In this document: positions 39,392 to 48,316 of the stretch, piece by piece | How the letters are laid out: every line of letters starts with the position of its first letter | How positions within the stretch are numbered: position 1 is the stretch's first letter | Assembly: GCA_040754395.1 (NCBI GenBank) | Contig: JBFMCL010000022.1 | Span: forward strand, 1 to 57,535 | Length of the DNA: 57,535 nt | DNA from: Nitrospirota bacterium | GTDB lineage: Bacteria > Nitrospirota > Thermodesulfovibrionia > Thermodesulfovibrionales > SM23-35 | Reading direction: 5' to 3' | Translations under genes and position numbers: made by a program | Notes under the pieces: generated by a model | What the model was told of the DNA's origin: nothing | Seen by the model: the letters and a program-made list of their open reading frames with translations, nothing else | Databases searched by the model: none

Positions 39392-40375
39392 CTATGAGTG
39401 GCACCTGGCCTGCAATTCCGCGGTTAAATGGAGCATATCGTTTCTCGTCACTGCCCGAAAAGCACTTTCTCTGAGCCTTTTTGCAACCATCCCCCGGGTG
39501 TACCACGCAAACAGTTTTCTGAACTGCACAACACCCAGCGATTCCCCATAGAACCCAATAAGATGGGAGAGATGGTCATTCATGGTCCCAACTATCTCAT
39601 CCATTCCGGGCCTTCCGGGCACCTTCCCGAAAGTGAGATAGTGTGCTGTCTCACGGAATATCCAGGGATTGCCAAGCGCGCCCCGTGCAATTGCGACACC
39701 ATCACACCCTGTCTCATCGAACAGGTTTTTTATGAGAACCGGGGTCAGTGCATCACCGCTTGCGATTACGGGCACATGCAGCGATTTCTTCACTTTTCTG
39801 ATGATGTGGTAATCGACAGTTCCGCTGTATCCCTGCATTCTGGTTCTTCCGTGAATACATACTCCCTTTACCCCTGCATCCTGTGCCCGGATCGCCAGTT
39901 CCACTGCATTGACTGATGAATCGTCCCATCCTGACCGCAGCTTGACAGTAACAGGCACACAGGCGTTCCTGACAATTACCCCGATCAGCCTTTGCAGTCG
40001 CTCCGGTTCTTTGAGGAGACCCGCCCCTTCCCTTCTTGATACCACTTTGGTAACCGGGCATGCCGCATTGAAATCTATGGTATCAAAGGCATATCCTGAC
40101 AGGATATCGAGAGATCGTCTGATGATCTCGGGATCGCCCCCGAGAATCTGAACCCCCAATGGCCTGTCATCTCGTGTCACAGAAAGCTTTTTCAGTGTAA
40201 CACGGTTGTGTCTGGCAAGCGAGTGGGCGCTGATCATTTCCGTATATGCGAGTCCGCATCCGAAAGGTCTTGTGACCTTGCGAAATGGCAGATCGCTTAT
40301 CCCTGCCATCGGAGCAAGGACAAGCCGGGAATGTATCTGTAACTGTCCGATCGAGAGCATACTTGATTTTATCAT
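39392..40375 (-). CDS. dus: tRNA-dihydrouridine synthase (Dus family)
   Basis: 327 residues, TIM-barrel flavoenzyme that reduces uridines in tRNA. The N-terminal LVLAPMAGISDLPFR and YTEMISA, the DFNAACPVTKVV active-site strand (usual N.GCP), VKLRSGWD, the HGRTRMQGYSG motif and IARGALGNPWIF are all present. Closest in layout to DusB. There are two possible ATG starts six codons apart. It lies 132 bases upstream of pgk on the same strand. Confidence 0.93.
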   Translation of the reverse strand: MIKSSMLSIGQLQIHSRLVLAPMAGISDLPFRKVTRPFGCGLAYTEMISAHSLARHNRVTLKKLSVTRDDRPLGVQILGGDPEIIRRSLDILSGYAFDTIDFNAACPVTKVVSRREGAGLLKEPERLQRLIGVIVRNACVPVTVKLRSGWDDSSVNAVELAIRAQDAGVKGVCIHGRTRMQGYSGTVDYHIIRKVKKSLHVPVIASGDALTPVLIKNLFDETGCDGVAIARGALGNPWIFRETAHYLTFGKVPGRPGMDEIVGTMNDHLSHLIGFYGESLGVVQFRKLFAWYTRGMVAKRLRESAFRAVTRNDMLHLTAELQARCHS

Positions 40376-40610
40376 TCCAACAATCTGCAGCAGTTTCCGT
40401 CATAATGCCGGCAATGTATCATGACCGACAGAGTAAGCAGAAAGTGTCACCTGAATACAGAACGAGATGTGTATCATATTCATTCGGATGAATATTGCTG
40501 CGGATATGCCGAAATCTTTCGTATACCTGCAGCCCGCCCCGGTCAGGAATAGTCTCAACGATTCCGTTAGTACCATCAGGCTCATGCCGTACATATAAAT
40601 GACCCGGATC

Positions 40611-40640
40611 AAAAAAAAAGCCCCTCATCGTTTTGGGGCT
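40611..40640 (-). terminator. Rho-independent terminator
   Basis: Read on the minus strand: AGCCCC, 10-base loop, GGGGCT, then a run of eight T. Textbook structure, 130 bases after the stop of the micropeptide. Confidence 0.9.
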
Positions 40641-40742
40641 GTTCTGCCAATACCCGAAAGGTTTTCTCTCTTCAACCAGGACGGCTTAACGTATATACCC
40701 GGCAAATGTCTTCTATTCCCGATTCATCCTTCCGGAACATAC

Positions 40743-40762
40743 GAGTTCCCAGAAGGGAACTC
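40743..40762. repeat. Perfect 8-bp hairpin after micropeptide
   Basis: GAGTTCCC-AGAA-GGGAACTC, ten bases beyond the stop of the minus-strand micropeptide. No U-run on that strand, so more likely an RNA-stabilising or regulatory hairpin than a terminator. Confidence 0.6.
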
Positions 40763-40772
40763 ATTGTATCAT

Positions 40773-40823
40773 TTATTTCTTCTTGCCGCCTTTGCCGCAA
40801 TTACATTTCTTGCACATGTTCAT
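40773..40823 (-). CDS. 16-residue Cys/Lys/Gly micropeptide
   Basis: Reads MNMCKKCNCGKGGKKK and stop. The ribosome binding site is ideal (AGAGGAGG directly before TTATG, minus strand), much better than expected by chance. Three cysteines in CxxCxC spacing could hold a metal; the tail is lysine-rich and would suit nucleic-acid or membrane binding. A perfect TATAAT lies about 70 bases upstream and a strong terminator 130 bases downstream, so it has its own short transcript. Unrecognised family. Confidence 0.6.
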   Translation of the reverse strand: MNMCKKCNCGKGGKKK

Positions 40824-40889
40824 AACCTCCTCTTGTTTTCCTTCTATTTTACAGACACACTGGAATGATTTCAATAGCAATTTCCTGAA

Positions 40890-40895
40890 ATTATA
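40890..40895 (-). promoter_or_regulatory. -10 box of micropeptide transcript
   Basis: Perfect TATAAT on the minus strand. A TTGGTC lies 15 bases upstream as a poor -35. Predicted start near 40883 gives a leader of about 60 bases. Confidence 0.45.
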
Positions 40896-41015
40896 CCTGC
40901 CTGTTCATGCGACCAATAAAAGTTTTCCTCAGGGAGCCTTGCGCCGGAAAGGACATATGGTGCAATCAACCGCTGTGAAAGTTCCTTGAATGGTTTCAGG
41001 AAAGGGGGTAATCCG

Positions 41016-41936
41016 TCATGCGCTCTCTATCCTGTTCCCGCCTTTTGCCTTTGCTTCATACATAGCAAGGTCAGCAGCATGGATGAATTTGACTGCAGTG
41101 TCTATGGCAGGGTCAGGGATAGAGGAAATACCGATACTGACAGTTATTTGCCCTGGGAACACCGAAAACCTACTGCCTGCAATTGCGGACAGTATTCTTG
41201 ATGCAGGGGGGAAGGCGTTCTCTTTGTTTGTATTGGGAAGCAGTACGATAAACTCTTCACCTCCCCATCGTGCGGGGGTATCTATCTTGCGAACGTTGTT
41301 TCTGATGATGTCCGCAACCTCCTTCAGACACACATCACCGGTATGATGACCATATTCATCATTGATACTCTTGAAATCATCAATATCCACCATGAGGCAG
41401 GATGCGGGGTAGCCATATCGTAATACCCTGCTGAATTCCTTCTCGATTATATTATCGAAATGTCTTCTGTTATAGAGTTCCGTAAGTGGATCGATTGTCG
41501 CGAGCACCTCCACCCTCGACAGAACTTCCACCAGCTGCTGGTTCATTTTTTTCAATTCCTCATGCAGCGCCTTGGTTCTCAAATTTGCATATATCCTTGC
41601 AATGAGTTCATTTTCACTGAATGGCTTCGAAAGATAGTCGTCTGCGCCTGAATCGAGCCCTGTCACCTTTTCTTCTGTAGATCCTTTTATGGTAAGCGCG
41701 ATAATGGGGATAGCTCTTGTATTCTCCACATGCTTGAGGAAACGGCAGACCTCATTTCCGTCAAGGTCAGGCAGGATAAAATCCAGGAGAATTACGTCAA
41801 CAGGTTCAGTCTTTGCTATTTTGATAGCGGCTTTGCCGCCGGACGCCAATATGACATCGAATCCCTTGGATTCCAGCGTATTCCTGGTAATTTCCGCCTG
41901 AAGCGGATCGTCTTCTACAAGAAGGATTTTTGCCAT
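41016..41936 (-). CDS. Response regulator diguanylate cyclase (REC-GGDEF)
   Basis: 306 residues. Receiver at 1-120 with phospho-acceptor D52, conserved T and SKPF lysine; short coiled coil; GGDEF domain 145-305 with intact GGEEF at 225-229 and an inhibitory I-site RKID at 216-219, five residues ahead. Should make c-di-GMP when phosphorylated, with product feedback. Start chosen at MAKILLVEDD, where the receiver begins. It opposes the HD-GYP phosphodiesterase at the left of the window in c-di-GMP metabolism. Confidence 0.92.
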   Translation of the reverse strand: MAKILLVEDDPLQAEITRNTLESKGFDVILASGGKAAIKIAKTEPVDVILLDFILPDLDGNEVCRFLKHVENTRAIPIIALTIKGSTEEKVTGLDSGADDYLSKPFSENELIARIYANLRTKALHEELKKMNQQLVEVLSRVEVLATIDPLTELYNRRHFDNIIEKEFSRVLRYGYPASCLMVDIDDFKSINDEYGHHTGDVCLKEVADIIRNNVRKIDTPARWGGEEFIVLLPNTNKENAFPPASRILSAIAGSRFSVFPGQITVSIGISSIPDPAIDTAVKFIHAADLAMYEAKAKGGNRIESA

Positions 41937-42077
41937 TTTCGTTCTCAGCAGGTCCTGAGCTGCTTCATATATGTGCTGAATACCTGATATTGCTATGGCA
42001 ATTATACCACAGCCCAAGAAAAAGACAATATCTAACCTGCTTTTTCACAGCCATGACGGAAACGCGTTCATTTCATC

Positions 42078-43085
42078 TCATGACTTCCCGGAAATTTCTA
42101 TTCGCATTTCAATGGAGCCTTCGCATTTCTCCGGAACAGGCCGTTGTTCGTTAATCTGCCCGTACAGTTTAGTCTTTTCAATGAATTCATGCAAATTTAC
42201 ACAGTCTATCTCTGCATAGATCATATCACGACCGGCGGCAGTCTGTCTTCCCAGTATCTTTCCGCGGAATTGTCTGACAGCATTCATGATCTCTTCTCCT
42301 GCTCTGCCGGTGTCTTCCGCATAAACAGTCAAAAGGACAGAAGCATTCTCCTGTTCCGGGAGGGCTTTCATTTGCAGAGATGACGACTCCCCTCGTTTCG
42401 GCAGGCCCTCTCCTGCACTCCCCCCAGAGGGTTCCTGACCTTCGCGGTATTCTGCGACCCCGGATGCGCTGTCTGCTTCTGCACTATGCTCTGTATACAA
42501 ATCTCCTGCCCGGGGTTCCGGCTTCCCGGTATCTGCTTCATCCCGTACCGTTTCTACCGGGGCACCTGCTCTGTATTGATGCGGTAAAGGCGGTGAAAAT
42601 CGCCCCTGTTCCTTCGCGACAGTATCAACCGTAATATGCTTTTGAATGCTCTCCTTGTCTTTTTGTGTCGCTCGTTCATGAGGCTGAATTTTCAGCGTAT
42701 CTGCTACCTCTGCCGGAGGTACCGGTGCAAACTGCGTTTCCGGCTGCATTGTTTTGAAAATATATACAGAAGTTATTGCGATGATGACAACTGCCGCTGC
42801 CTCAATCGGCACTTTGATATGCAGCGGATAAAATATCGTTTTCCAGAATCCTTTTTTTGGCTTTGCCTCGGCTTTTACCCTGCCCATAATCTGTTGTGTC
42901 AGCCAGTCAGGCGGTTCGATATCTTCAAGGTTATTGACAAGCTGAATCGTCTTTCTCATGCTGGCAAGCGATTCATTGCAAATCCTGCATGATTTGAGGT
43001 GATTGTCAATACGCAGTTTTTCCTCGTACGGAATATCTCCCTCGATATACAGGGATAACTGTTCCTGAACAGAATGGCAATCCAT
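42078..43085 (-). CDS. Membrane anti-sigma factor with zinc-finger domain
   Basis: 335 residues. N-terminal ZAS-type zinc finger (MDCHSVQEQLSLY, then HLKSCRIC, residues 1-40), one membrane helix near 100-115, an acidic/proline-rich periplasmic linker (about 130-240) and a C-terminal domain (about 245-335) resembling DUF-type sensor folds with VLLTVYAED and EIDCVNLHEF. It starts one base after the ECF sigma gene stop, so it is the cognate inhibitor. The periplasmic signal is unknown. Confidence 0.88.
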   Translation of the reverse strand: MDCHSVQEQLSLYIEGDIPYEEKLRIDNHLKSCRICNESLASMRKTIQLVNNLEDIEPPDWLTQQIMGRVKAEAKPKKGFWKTIFYPLHIKVPIEAAAVVIIAITSVYIFKTMQPETQFAPVPPAEVADTLKIQPHERATQKDKESIQKHITVDTVAKEQGRFSPPLPHQYRAGAPVETVRDEADTGKPEPRAGDLYTEHSAEADSASGVAEYREGQEPSGGSAGEGLPKRGESSSLQMKALPEQENASVLLTVYAEDTGRAGEEIMNAVRQFRGKILGRQTAAGRDMIYAEIDCVNLHEFIEKTKLYGQINEQRPVPEKCEGSIEMRIEISGKS

Positions 43086-43086
43086 T

Positions 43087-43692
43087 CTATACGTCTCCCA
43101 AAACCTTTTTCAGGCAGTCCCTGAGAGCAGCCCGTGCCCGGGAAAGTCCTGATTTCACCGTGCCTTCCGGTATTGTAAGCATATCACTTATCTCACGATA
43201 GGAAAAGCCCTGAACGTCCCTCAGGATTATCAGTTCCCTGTAATCGCCATCCATGGATTGAATGCATCCCTGCACCTTCTGCTGGACTTCCCTTTTTTCG
43301 AGTGTATCAAGCACTGAAGGATTATCAGAGGCAATATCTCTATTGCAAGTGCCCTGAACTGAAGGCAAAGGGTCGTTCAGAGAATAGGCTTCTCTGGTCC
43401 TTCCGGAGGCAATCTGTTTCAGACGGTTTCTGGACAGATTGAGGACAATCGTACAGAGCCATGTGGAAAAACCCGCTCTTTCCTGAAAACCTTTTATATT
43501 CCTGTAGACAGCGACAAATGCGTCCTGCACGATCTCACTTGCATCCTCGTTGTTACCGGTCATCCTGAATGCAATATTGAACATTCTCTTCTGATATTTT
43601 GCCACCAGTGCCTCAAATGCATCCACATCACCTTTTCTGCATAAAGCTACCAGTTCAAGATCTTCGTCTGAGGGGTCAGGTTTTTCTTTCAT
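43087..43692 (-). CDS. ECF sigma factor (RpoE-like)
   Basis: 201 residues. Sigma region 2 (about 25-95) with the FNIAFRMTGNNEDASEIVQDAF segment and region 4 (about 140-195) ending in the helix-turn-helix YREISDMLTIPEGTVKSGLSRAR. No region 1 or 3. Co-transcribed with the anti-sigma factor directly downstream. Resembles the RpoE group controlled by envelope stress. Confidence 0.92.
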   Translation of the reverse strand: MKEKPDPSDEDLELVALCRKGDVDAFEALVAKYQKRMFNIAFRMTGNNEDASEIVQDAFVAVYRNIKGFQERAGFSTWLCTIVLNLSRNRLKQIASGRTREAYSLNDPLPSVQGTCNRDIASDNPSVLDTLEKREVQQKVQGCIQSMDGDYRELIILRDVQGFSYREISDMLTIPEGTVKSGLSRARAALRDCLKKVLGDV

Positions 43693-43799
43693 AGCATTAG
43701 ACAGTTTTCTGAAACAAATTGTTCCCTGTGAACAACATTATCAGACCTGCGTGCTGGCCAGTACTTGTATATACAGCAGCCCGAAGCATGTGGCAGGAG

Positions 43800-44816
43800 T
43801 TATATGCGGATTTTGTATTCTTTGATCTTTGCCCGTAAGGTGTTCCTGTTAATGCCGAGCGTCTTTGCGGTCCTGAGCTGGTTGCCCCCTGTCTCCCTGA
43901 GGACAATCGCAATCAGTGACTGTTCAACTTCGGAAAGCACGGTATCGAAGAGGTTACAGTTGTCGAGCTTCGTCATTTCTTTCAGATAACGCCTCAGCTT
44001 CTCCTCAAGAAACTCCTTTATCGAACATGAACCTATATCCTCAATCATAAGGTCTTTCCTTCTGATAACCGCGCCGGTTGATAGGATTGCTGCCCTTTTC
44101 ATGGTATTCTCGAGCTCTCGCATATTGCACGGCCAGTCGTATTTCAAAAGATAGTCTCTTGCATCTTTCGAAAGGTCTTTCGGTCCTGTCTCGAATTTCT
44201 CAACCGCCTGCTTCAGGAAATAGTGTGCAAGAGGGAGAATGTCCTCCCTTAGTTCTCTCAGAGGAGGTATCTTGACCTGCGCGGTATTGAAACATTCATA
44301 AAAATCCTTGTGCATCTGTCCTTTTTTTACGACATCCCTTATATCCCTGCTTGTTGCACCGATTATTCTCACATCAGACCCCGTCGTACTTCCGCTGCCC
44401 GGGTCTTTGTCCTTCATGAATCTGAGAAATTTCTCCTGCAGATTCATACCCATTTCTGCTATCTCCTCGATGAAAAGCGTGCCTCCGTCTGCCTCTTTGA
44501 CCTTCCCGTGTTTTTTCACCCTGGCATTTGGAAAAGAATCTTTTTCATATCCGAACATCTCTGCTTCGATGAGTTCGGAAGGGGTAGAAGACAGATTTAT
44601 CGCAACAAAAGGACCTGCCTTGCGCGGGCTGCTGTAATGAATAGCTTTTGCGGCAAGCTCCTTGTATGTACCGCTCTCGCCGGATATCAGTACAGCGATA
44701 TCTTTTGATGCTATTTTTTTAATTTCCTTGAAGATTTTCAGGATCTTGGTGCTTTTTCCCAATATCTGGGGAGGCCGGACTAAGATATCTCTGTCAACAG
44801 GGAACTCCATCTTCAT
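43800..44816 (-). CDS. Degenerate sigma-54-activator-like AAA+ protein with Fis helix-turn-helix
   Basis: 338 residues, AAA+ domain (about 15-255) plus Fis-type DNA-binding C-terminus (about 290-338, ending LGINRNTLRAKIKEY). Motifs needed for activation are damaged: Walker A reads GESGTYKE (glycine to tyrosine at 51); the GAFTGA loop that contacts sigma-54 reads DSFPNA (93-98); Walker B FIEEI replaces FLDEI; and the arginine-finger region FYECFNTAQV lacks the usual arginine. There is no receiver domain. It should still bind DNA and may oligomerise, so a repressor or sigma-70 regulator is more likely than an activator. Confidence 0.85.
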   Translation of the reverse strand: MKMEFPVDRDILVRPPQILGKSTKILKIFKEIKKIASKDIAVLISGESGTYKELAAKAIHYSSPRKAGPFVAINLSSTPSELIEAEMFGYEKDSFPNARVKKHGKVKEADGGTLFIEEIAEMGMNLQEKFLRFMKDKDPGSGSTTGSDVRIIGATSRDIRDVVKKGQMHKDFYECFNTAQVKIPPLRELREDILPLAHYFLKQAVEKFETGPKDLSKDARDYLLKYDWPCNMRELENTMKRAAILSTGAVIRRKDLMIEDIGSCSIKEFLEEKLRRYLKEMTKLDNCNLFDTVLSEVEQSLIAIVLRETGGNQLRTAKTLGINRNTLRAKIKEYKIRI

Positions 44817-44944
44817 CTTTCCGCTTAACTATTTGATTAACAAGGGGAATTTAATATTTAAACCGCACAAAACAACAGCACAACCTCTTATTAGGAACTG
44901 TGTGTAAATTTACCATAATAAATCAAATTTTGCAAGAAGTTACA

Positions 44945-44974
44945 TTGACATGAGTTTTGTGAAATTGTTAAAAT
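44945..44974 (+). promoter_or_regulatory. Promoter of the rpsU-dnaG-rpoD operon
   Basis: Perfect TTGACA (44945-44950), 18-base spacer, TAAAAT (44969-44974). Predicted start near 44981, about 33 bases before the rpsU ATG. Confidence 0.75.
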
Positions 44975-45013
44975 TTATTCTCGATTTTGTACCAGGGAGG
45001 GGGGGGTATATGG

Positions 45014-45211
45014 ATGCCCTACGTGAGGGTTCGGGAGAGCGATTCCTTTGAAAATGCGCTGAAAAGATTCAAAAAACAGTGTGAAAAAGAAGGAATACTC
45101 TCCGAAATAAAAAAGAGAGAGCATTACGAAAAGCCAAGCGTCAAAAGGAAAAAAAAGGCCCTTGCTGCGCGTAAAAAAGCCCTCAAGAAATTCAGACTGG
45201 CGGTCAGGTAA
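45014..45211 (+). CDS. rpsU: 30S ribosomal protein S21
   Basis: 65 residues, the standard length. Begins [16 protein letters not shown] and has the basic tail [12 protein letters not shown]. The start is the second of two ATG-like sites behind a run of G; the GGGAGGGGGG tract serves as ribosome binding site. First gene of the macromolecular-synthesis operon; its stop overlaps the next ATG by one base. Confidence 0.95.
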   Translation: MPYVRVRESDSFENALKRFKKQCEKEGILSEIKKREHYEKPSVKRKKKALAARKKALKKFRLAVR

Positions 45212-45660
45212 TGCCCCTCCAGAAAAAAATTGACGATGATTTGAAGGCTGCAATGAAATCATCGGACAGTCTGAAAGTCTCTGTATTGAGAATGGCGAAA
45301 GCCGCGCTCAAAAACAGGCAGATCGACAAAGGCGGACCATTATCGGAAGAGGACTTTTTTTCTGTTATCTCCACCCTCTCTAAGCAGAGGAAAGAGTCGA
45401 TTGAACAGTTTTCGAAAGGGGGGAGAGAAGACCTTGCAGAAAAAGAAAGGCAGGAACTGAGTATTCTGCAGTCATATCTTCCGAGGCAACTGTCGGCAGA
45501 AGAGATTGACAGGATTATTCTTGATGCAATACAGGAGTCTTCGGCGAAGGGCCTGAAAGACATCGGAAAGGTTATGCGAATCGTCATGCCCAGGGTACAG
45601 GGCACTGCCGATGGCAAGGTCGTCCATCAGCGTGTGAAAGATCTTCTGGAAACAGCATGA
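45211..45660 (+). CDS. GatB/YqeY family protein
   Basis: 149 residues. YqeY fold: two helical domains related to the tRNA-binding end of GatB, with the markers DDLKAAMKSSDSLKVSVLRM and LPRQLSAEEID. In other bacteria yqeY commonly sits between rpsU and dnaG, as here. Thought to bind tRNA; biochemical role not settled. Overlaps both neighbours by 1 and 4 bases. Confidence 0.92.
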   Translation: MPLQKKIDDDLKAAMKSSDSLKVSVLRMAKAALKNRQIDKGGPLSEEDFFSVISTLSKQRKESIEQFSKGGREDLAEKERQELSILQSYLPRQLSAEEIDRIILDAIQESSAKGLKDIGKVMRIVMPRVQGTADGKVVHQRVKDLLETA

Positions 45661-46637
45661 AACTGGGAGACTTTTTCTGGAAAGCGATACAGGCAGGCAT
45701 AAACAATGATCCCCGCGGCAAACAAACAGTCCTCAATGAATTGAAGCAAAGAAAGAAAGAATTCGGGAAACTGAAGCAGGCAGAAAAAGAAGCTTTCGAT
45801 ATAGACTCGCTGAGAAATCCCTATTCAGATTCGAAGATTCTTCACGGTGCAGACGACAGAAAAATCAGGAGCATTCTCGTCGGGGTAGACATTGATGTCG
45901 GTGAAATTCTTCTTGCAGACAATTTGAAGTCGAAGGGCCGTGAGATAGACATCCTGCTCTCACATCATCCATCCGGAAAAGCTCTGGCCGACCTTTATGC
46001 CGTTATGCAAATGCAGTCAGACATATTAAATGTCTTCGGTGTCCCGATAAATGTTGCCGAGAGCCTGATGGAGGGAAGAATCAAAGAAATAGAAAGAAAA
46101 CTCATGCCGGCAAATCACACCAGGGCTGTTGATGCTGCGAGGCTTCTGGATATACCCTTTGTCTGCCTTCACACCCCGGCAGACAACATGGTTGCCGTTT
46201 ATCTGCAAAGGCTTTTCGGCAGGAAAAAACCCCGCCTTCTCTCAGATGTGCTTGACATCCTGAAAAGCATTCCCGAATATCAAAAAGCAGGTAACGATGG
46301 AGTTGCACCGAAAATCGTGCTCGGTTCAGAAAAAAGAAAGGCTGGAAAAATCTTTGTCGATATGACCGGAGGAACAGAGGGAGCAAAGGACATCTTTCAA
46401 AGCCTCACAAACAGCGGGATAAATACCGTTGTCGGAATGCATATCAGCGAAGAGCACCGCAAGGAAGCAGAAAAGAGTCATCTTAACGTCATTGTTGCAG
46501 GTCACATATCGAGCGACAACCTCGGTCTGAACCTCCTGCTCGATGAAGTCTCTCGTGATAATTCATTAGATATCCTCGAGTGTTCCGGGTTCAGGAGAAT
46601 CAGGAGGCCGGGACCATCTCTTTCACAGGCTTCATGA
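45657..46637 (+). CDS. NIF3-like (NGG1p-interacting factor) family protein
   Basis: 326 residues, soluble. Contains the family metal site pattern: LSHHPSGKAL (two adjacent histidines), HTPADN in the middle and GHISSDNLGLN with the closing aspartate/glutamate. NIF3 proteins are hexameric dinuclear-metal hydrolase-like proteins; activity is unknown here. N-terminus about 80 residues longer than classical NIF3. Lies between yqeY and dnaG with 4-base overlaps, so it belongs to the operon; that placement is not general in bacteria. Confidence 0.82.
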   Translation: MKLGDFFWKAIQAGINNDPRGKQTVLNELKQRKKEFGKLKQAEKEAFDIDSLRNPYSDSKILHGADDRKIRSILVGVDIDVGEILLADNLKSKGREIDILLSHHPSGKALADLYAVMQMQSDILNVFGVPINVAESLMEGRIKEIERKLMPANHTRAVDAARLLDIPFVCLHTPADNMVAVYLQRLFGRKKPRLLSDVLDILKSIPEYQKAGNDGVAPKIVLGSEKRKAGKIFVDMTGGTEGAKDIFQSLTNSGINTVVGMHISEEHRKEAEKSHLNVIVAGHISSDNLGLNLLLDEVSRDNSLDILECSGFRRIRRPGPSLSQAS

Positions 46638-48316
46638 AACCCGAAAATCTTCTCGAAGAGATAAAATCCCGAACAGATATTGTCGATTTTATCTCTGATT
46701 ATGTTCCCTTGAAAAAGGCCGGCCAGAACTACAAGGGTCTCTGTCCGTTTCATTCAGAAAAAACTCCCTCCTTCATGGTCAGCCAGTCAAAACAGATATT
46801 CCACTGCTTCGGGTGCGGGATCGGCGGTGACGTCGTCACTTTCCTGATGAAACAGGAGAATCTCTCTTTCAGTGAAGCCATACGGTATCTCGCAAAAAAA
46901 ACCGGTATCAGAATAGCTGTCTCTAAACGCGAAAGCGAGCGGTCCGTAAAACGTGAACAGATACTCAGGGTCAATGAAGAGGCGATGAATTTTTATAAAA
47001 AGACCCTGCATGATTCAAAGACAGCCATGGACTACCTGAAAAACAGGGGGATCAGTAATGAATCGATAAAATCGTTTGCCCTGGGATATGCAGGCGGAAA
47101 CCGTGACGACCTTTACGCCCACCTGAAAAAAAACGGATATTCGGATCTTCAGCTCACAGGAGCCGGAATCGCAGTTGCTGAGGGGAAAGGGTACAGGGAC
47201 TGGTTCAGAAACAGGATCATTTTCCCGATCATGAACATGAAAAACGATGTCATCGCTTTTGGCGGGAGGGTCATGGACAGTTCCCTGCCGAAATATATCA
47301 ATACGCCCGAGACGGATGTATTCAAAAAAAGCGATGCCCTCTTCGCAATCAACCTCTCGAGGGATGAGATAAGGAAAAAAGATTATGCAATAATCGTAGA
47401 GGGATATCTTGATACGATTGTATGCCACCAGCACGGTTTCAGAAATACCGTTGCACCGCTGGGCACGGCGCTGACCTCCCGGCATCTGCAGAAACTCAAG
47501 GTTCTGTCCCGGAGGGCCGTGCTCGTCTTTGACAGTGATCAGGCCGGCATAGCCGCAGCCCGCAGGTCCCTTCTCGTCCTCTGTGAGAACGATTTCAGGG
47601 CAAAGGTGCTGCTACTTCCCGAGAATGAAGACCCTGACAGCTTTCTGCGGGAAAACGGGAGCCAACCTTTCAAAAAGATGCTTTCTGAGGCAGCCTCCAT
47701 GGTCGTTTTCCTGATGAATACATCGAAAGATAAAAGGAGCGATACGGTCCGGGAAGCGCTCAGAATAATTTCTGCGGTAAAGGACCTTATTCTGGCAGAT
47801 GAGATGCTGTCGGAACTTTCGGACTGTGCAGGTATTCATGAAACCGTCCTCAGAGAAGAACTTGAAAAGATCAGAAAACGCCCCGGTATCAAGGCTGCAG
47901 AAAAGGAAAGCCCGGGTCACACGGTTTCCCACAGGGAAGAATACATTCTCCTGAGTACCGTTATCGCCTTCCCTGAAAAAGCTGAATATATTCTTTCGAA
48001 ACTCGATACAGAGACGCTCAAGGAAGAATCAGTGCGGGCTGTTTTCGGCAAGATAAGATCTCTTGCAGAGAATCTCACTGTTGATCGTCTTCTCGCAACA
48101 GCCGATGAAACTGAAAGATCACTGATTACCGAACTGTCACTGAATCCGGGGTTTGATCAGGAGCATGTTGACAGAAATATTGACGACTGTCTCCAAACAA
48201 TTCAGCAACGGAGACTGGAGGCAAAGAGAAGATCTGCGGAGAAATCAGGTGACGTCGCACTCCTTGATTCATTATTAAAGGAAAAACAAAAATTTCTTAA
48301 GAGGGCACATCCATGA
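46634..48316 (+). CDS. dnaG: DNA primase
   Basis: 560 residues. N-terminal zinc ribbon ligands C37, H40, C58 and C61 ([13 protein letters not shown]...FHCFGCG). The TOPRIM domain follows (about 255-340) with [12 protein letters not shown] and [10 protein letters not shown], giving the EGYxD and DxD metal sites; the RNA-polymerase core motif FRNRIIFPI is also present. A shortened C-terminal helicase-binding domain completes it. Starts at ATGA overlapping the NIF3 stop and overlaps rpoD by four bases. Confidence 0.96.
   Translation: MKPENLLEEIKSRTDIVDFISDYVPLKKAGQNYKGLCPFHSEKTPSFMVSQSKQIFHCFGCGIGGDVVTFLMKQENLSFSEAIRYLAKKTGIRIAVSKRESERSVKREQILRVNEEAMNFYKKTLHDSKTAMDYLKNRGISNESIKSFALGYAGGNRDDLYAHLKKNGYSDLQLTGAGIAVAEGKGYRDWFRNRIIFPIMNMKNDVIAFGGRVMDSSLPKYINTPETDVFKKSDALFAINLSRDEIRKKDYAIIVEGYLDTIVCHQHGFRNTVAPLGTALTSRHLQKLKVLSRRAVLVFDSDQAGIAAARRSLLVLCENDFRAKVLLLPENEDPDSFLRENGSQPFKKMLSEAASMVVFLMNTSKDKRSDTVREALRIISAVKDLILADEMLSELSDCAGIHETVLREELEKIRKRPGIKAAEKESPGHTVSHREEYILLSTVIAFPEKAEYILSKLDTETLKEESVRAVFGKIRSLAENLTVDRLLATADETERSLITELSLNPGFDQEHVDRNIDDCLQTIQQRRLEAKRRSAEKSGDVALLDSLLKEKQKFLKRAHP

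Larger units (their letters stand above)
40376..41015. other. 640-base stretch without a conventional gene
   Basis: Holds, on the minus strand, a compact transcription unit: -10 box, 16-codon Cys peptide, hairpin and a rho-independent terminator (listed separately). The 200 bases between the terminator and dus show no gene. Confidence 0.6.

Noticed and set aside
39171-39506. Minus-strand frame spanning the pgk-dus gap
   Set aside because: Runs through the end of dus and start of pgk in another frame; only 132 bases are free and there is no start signal.
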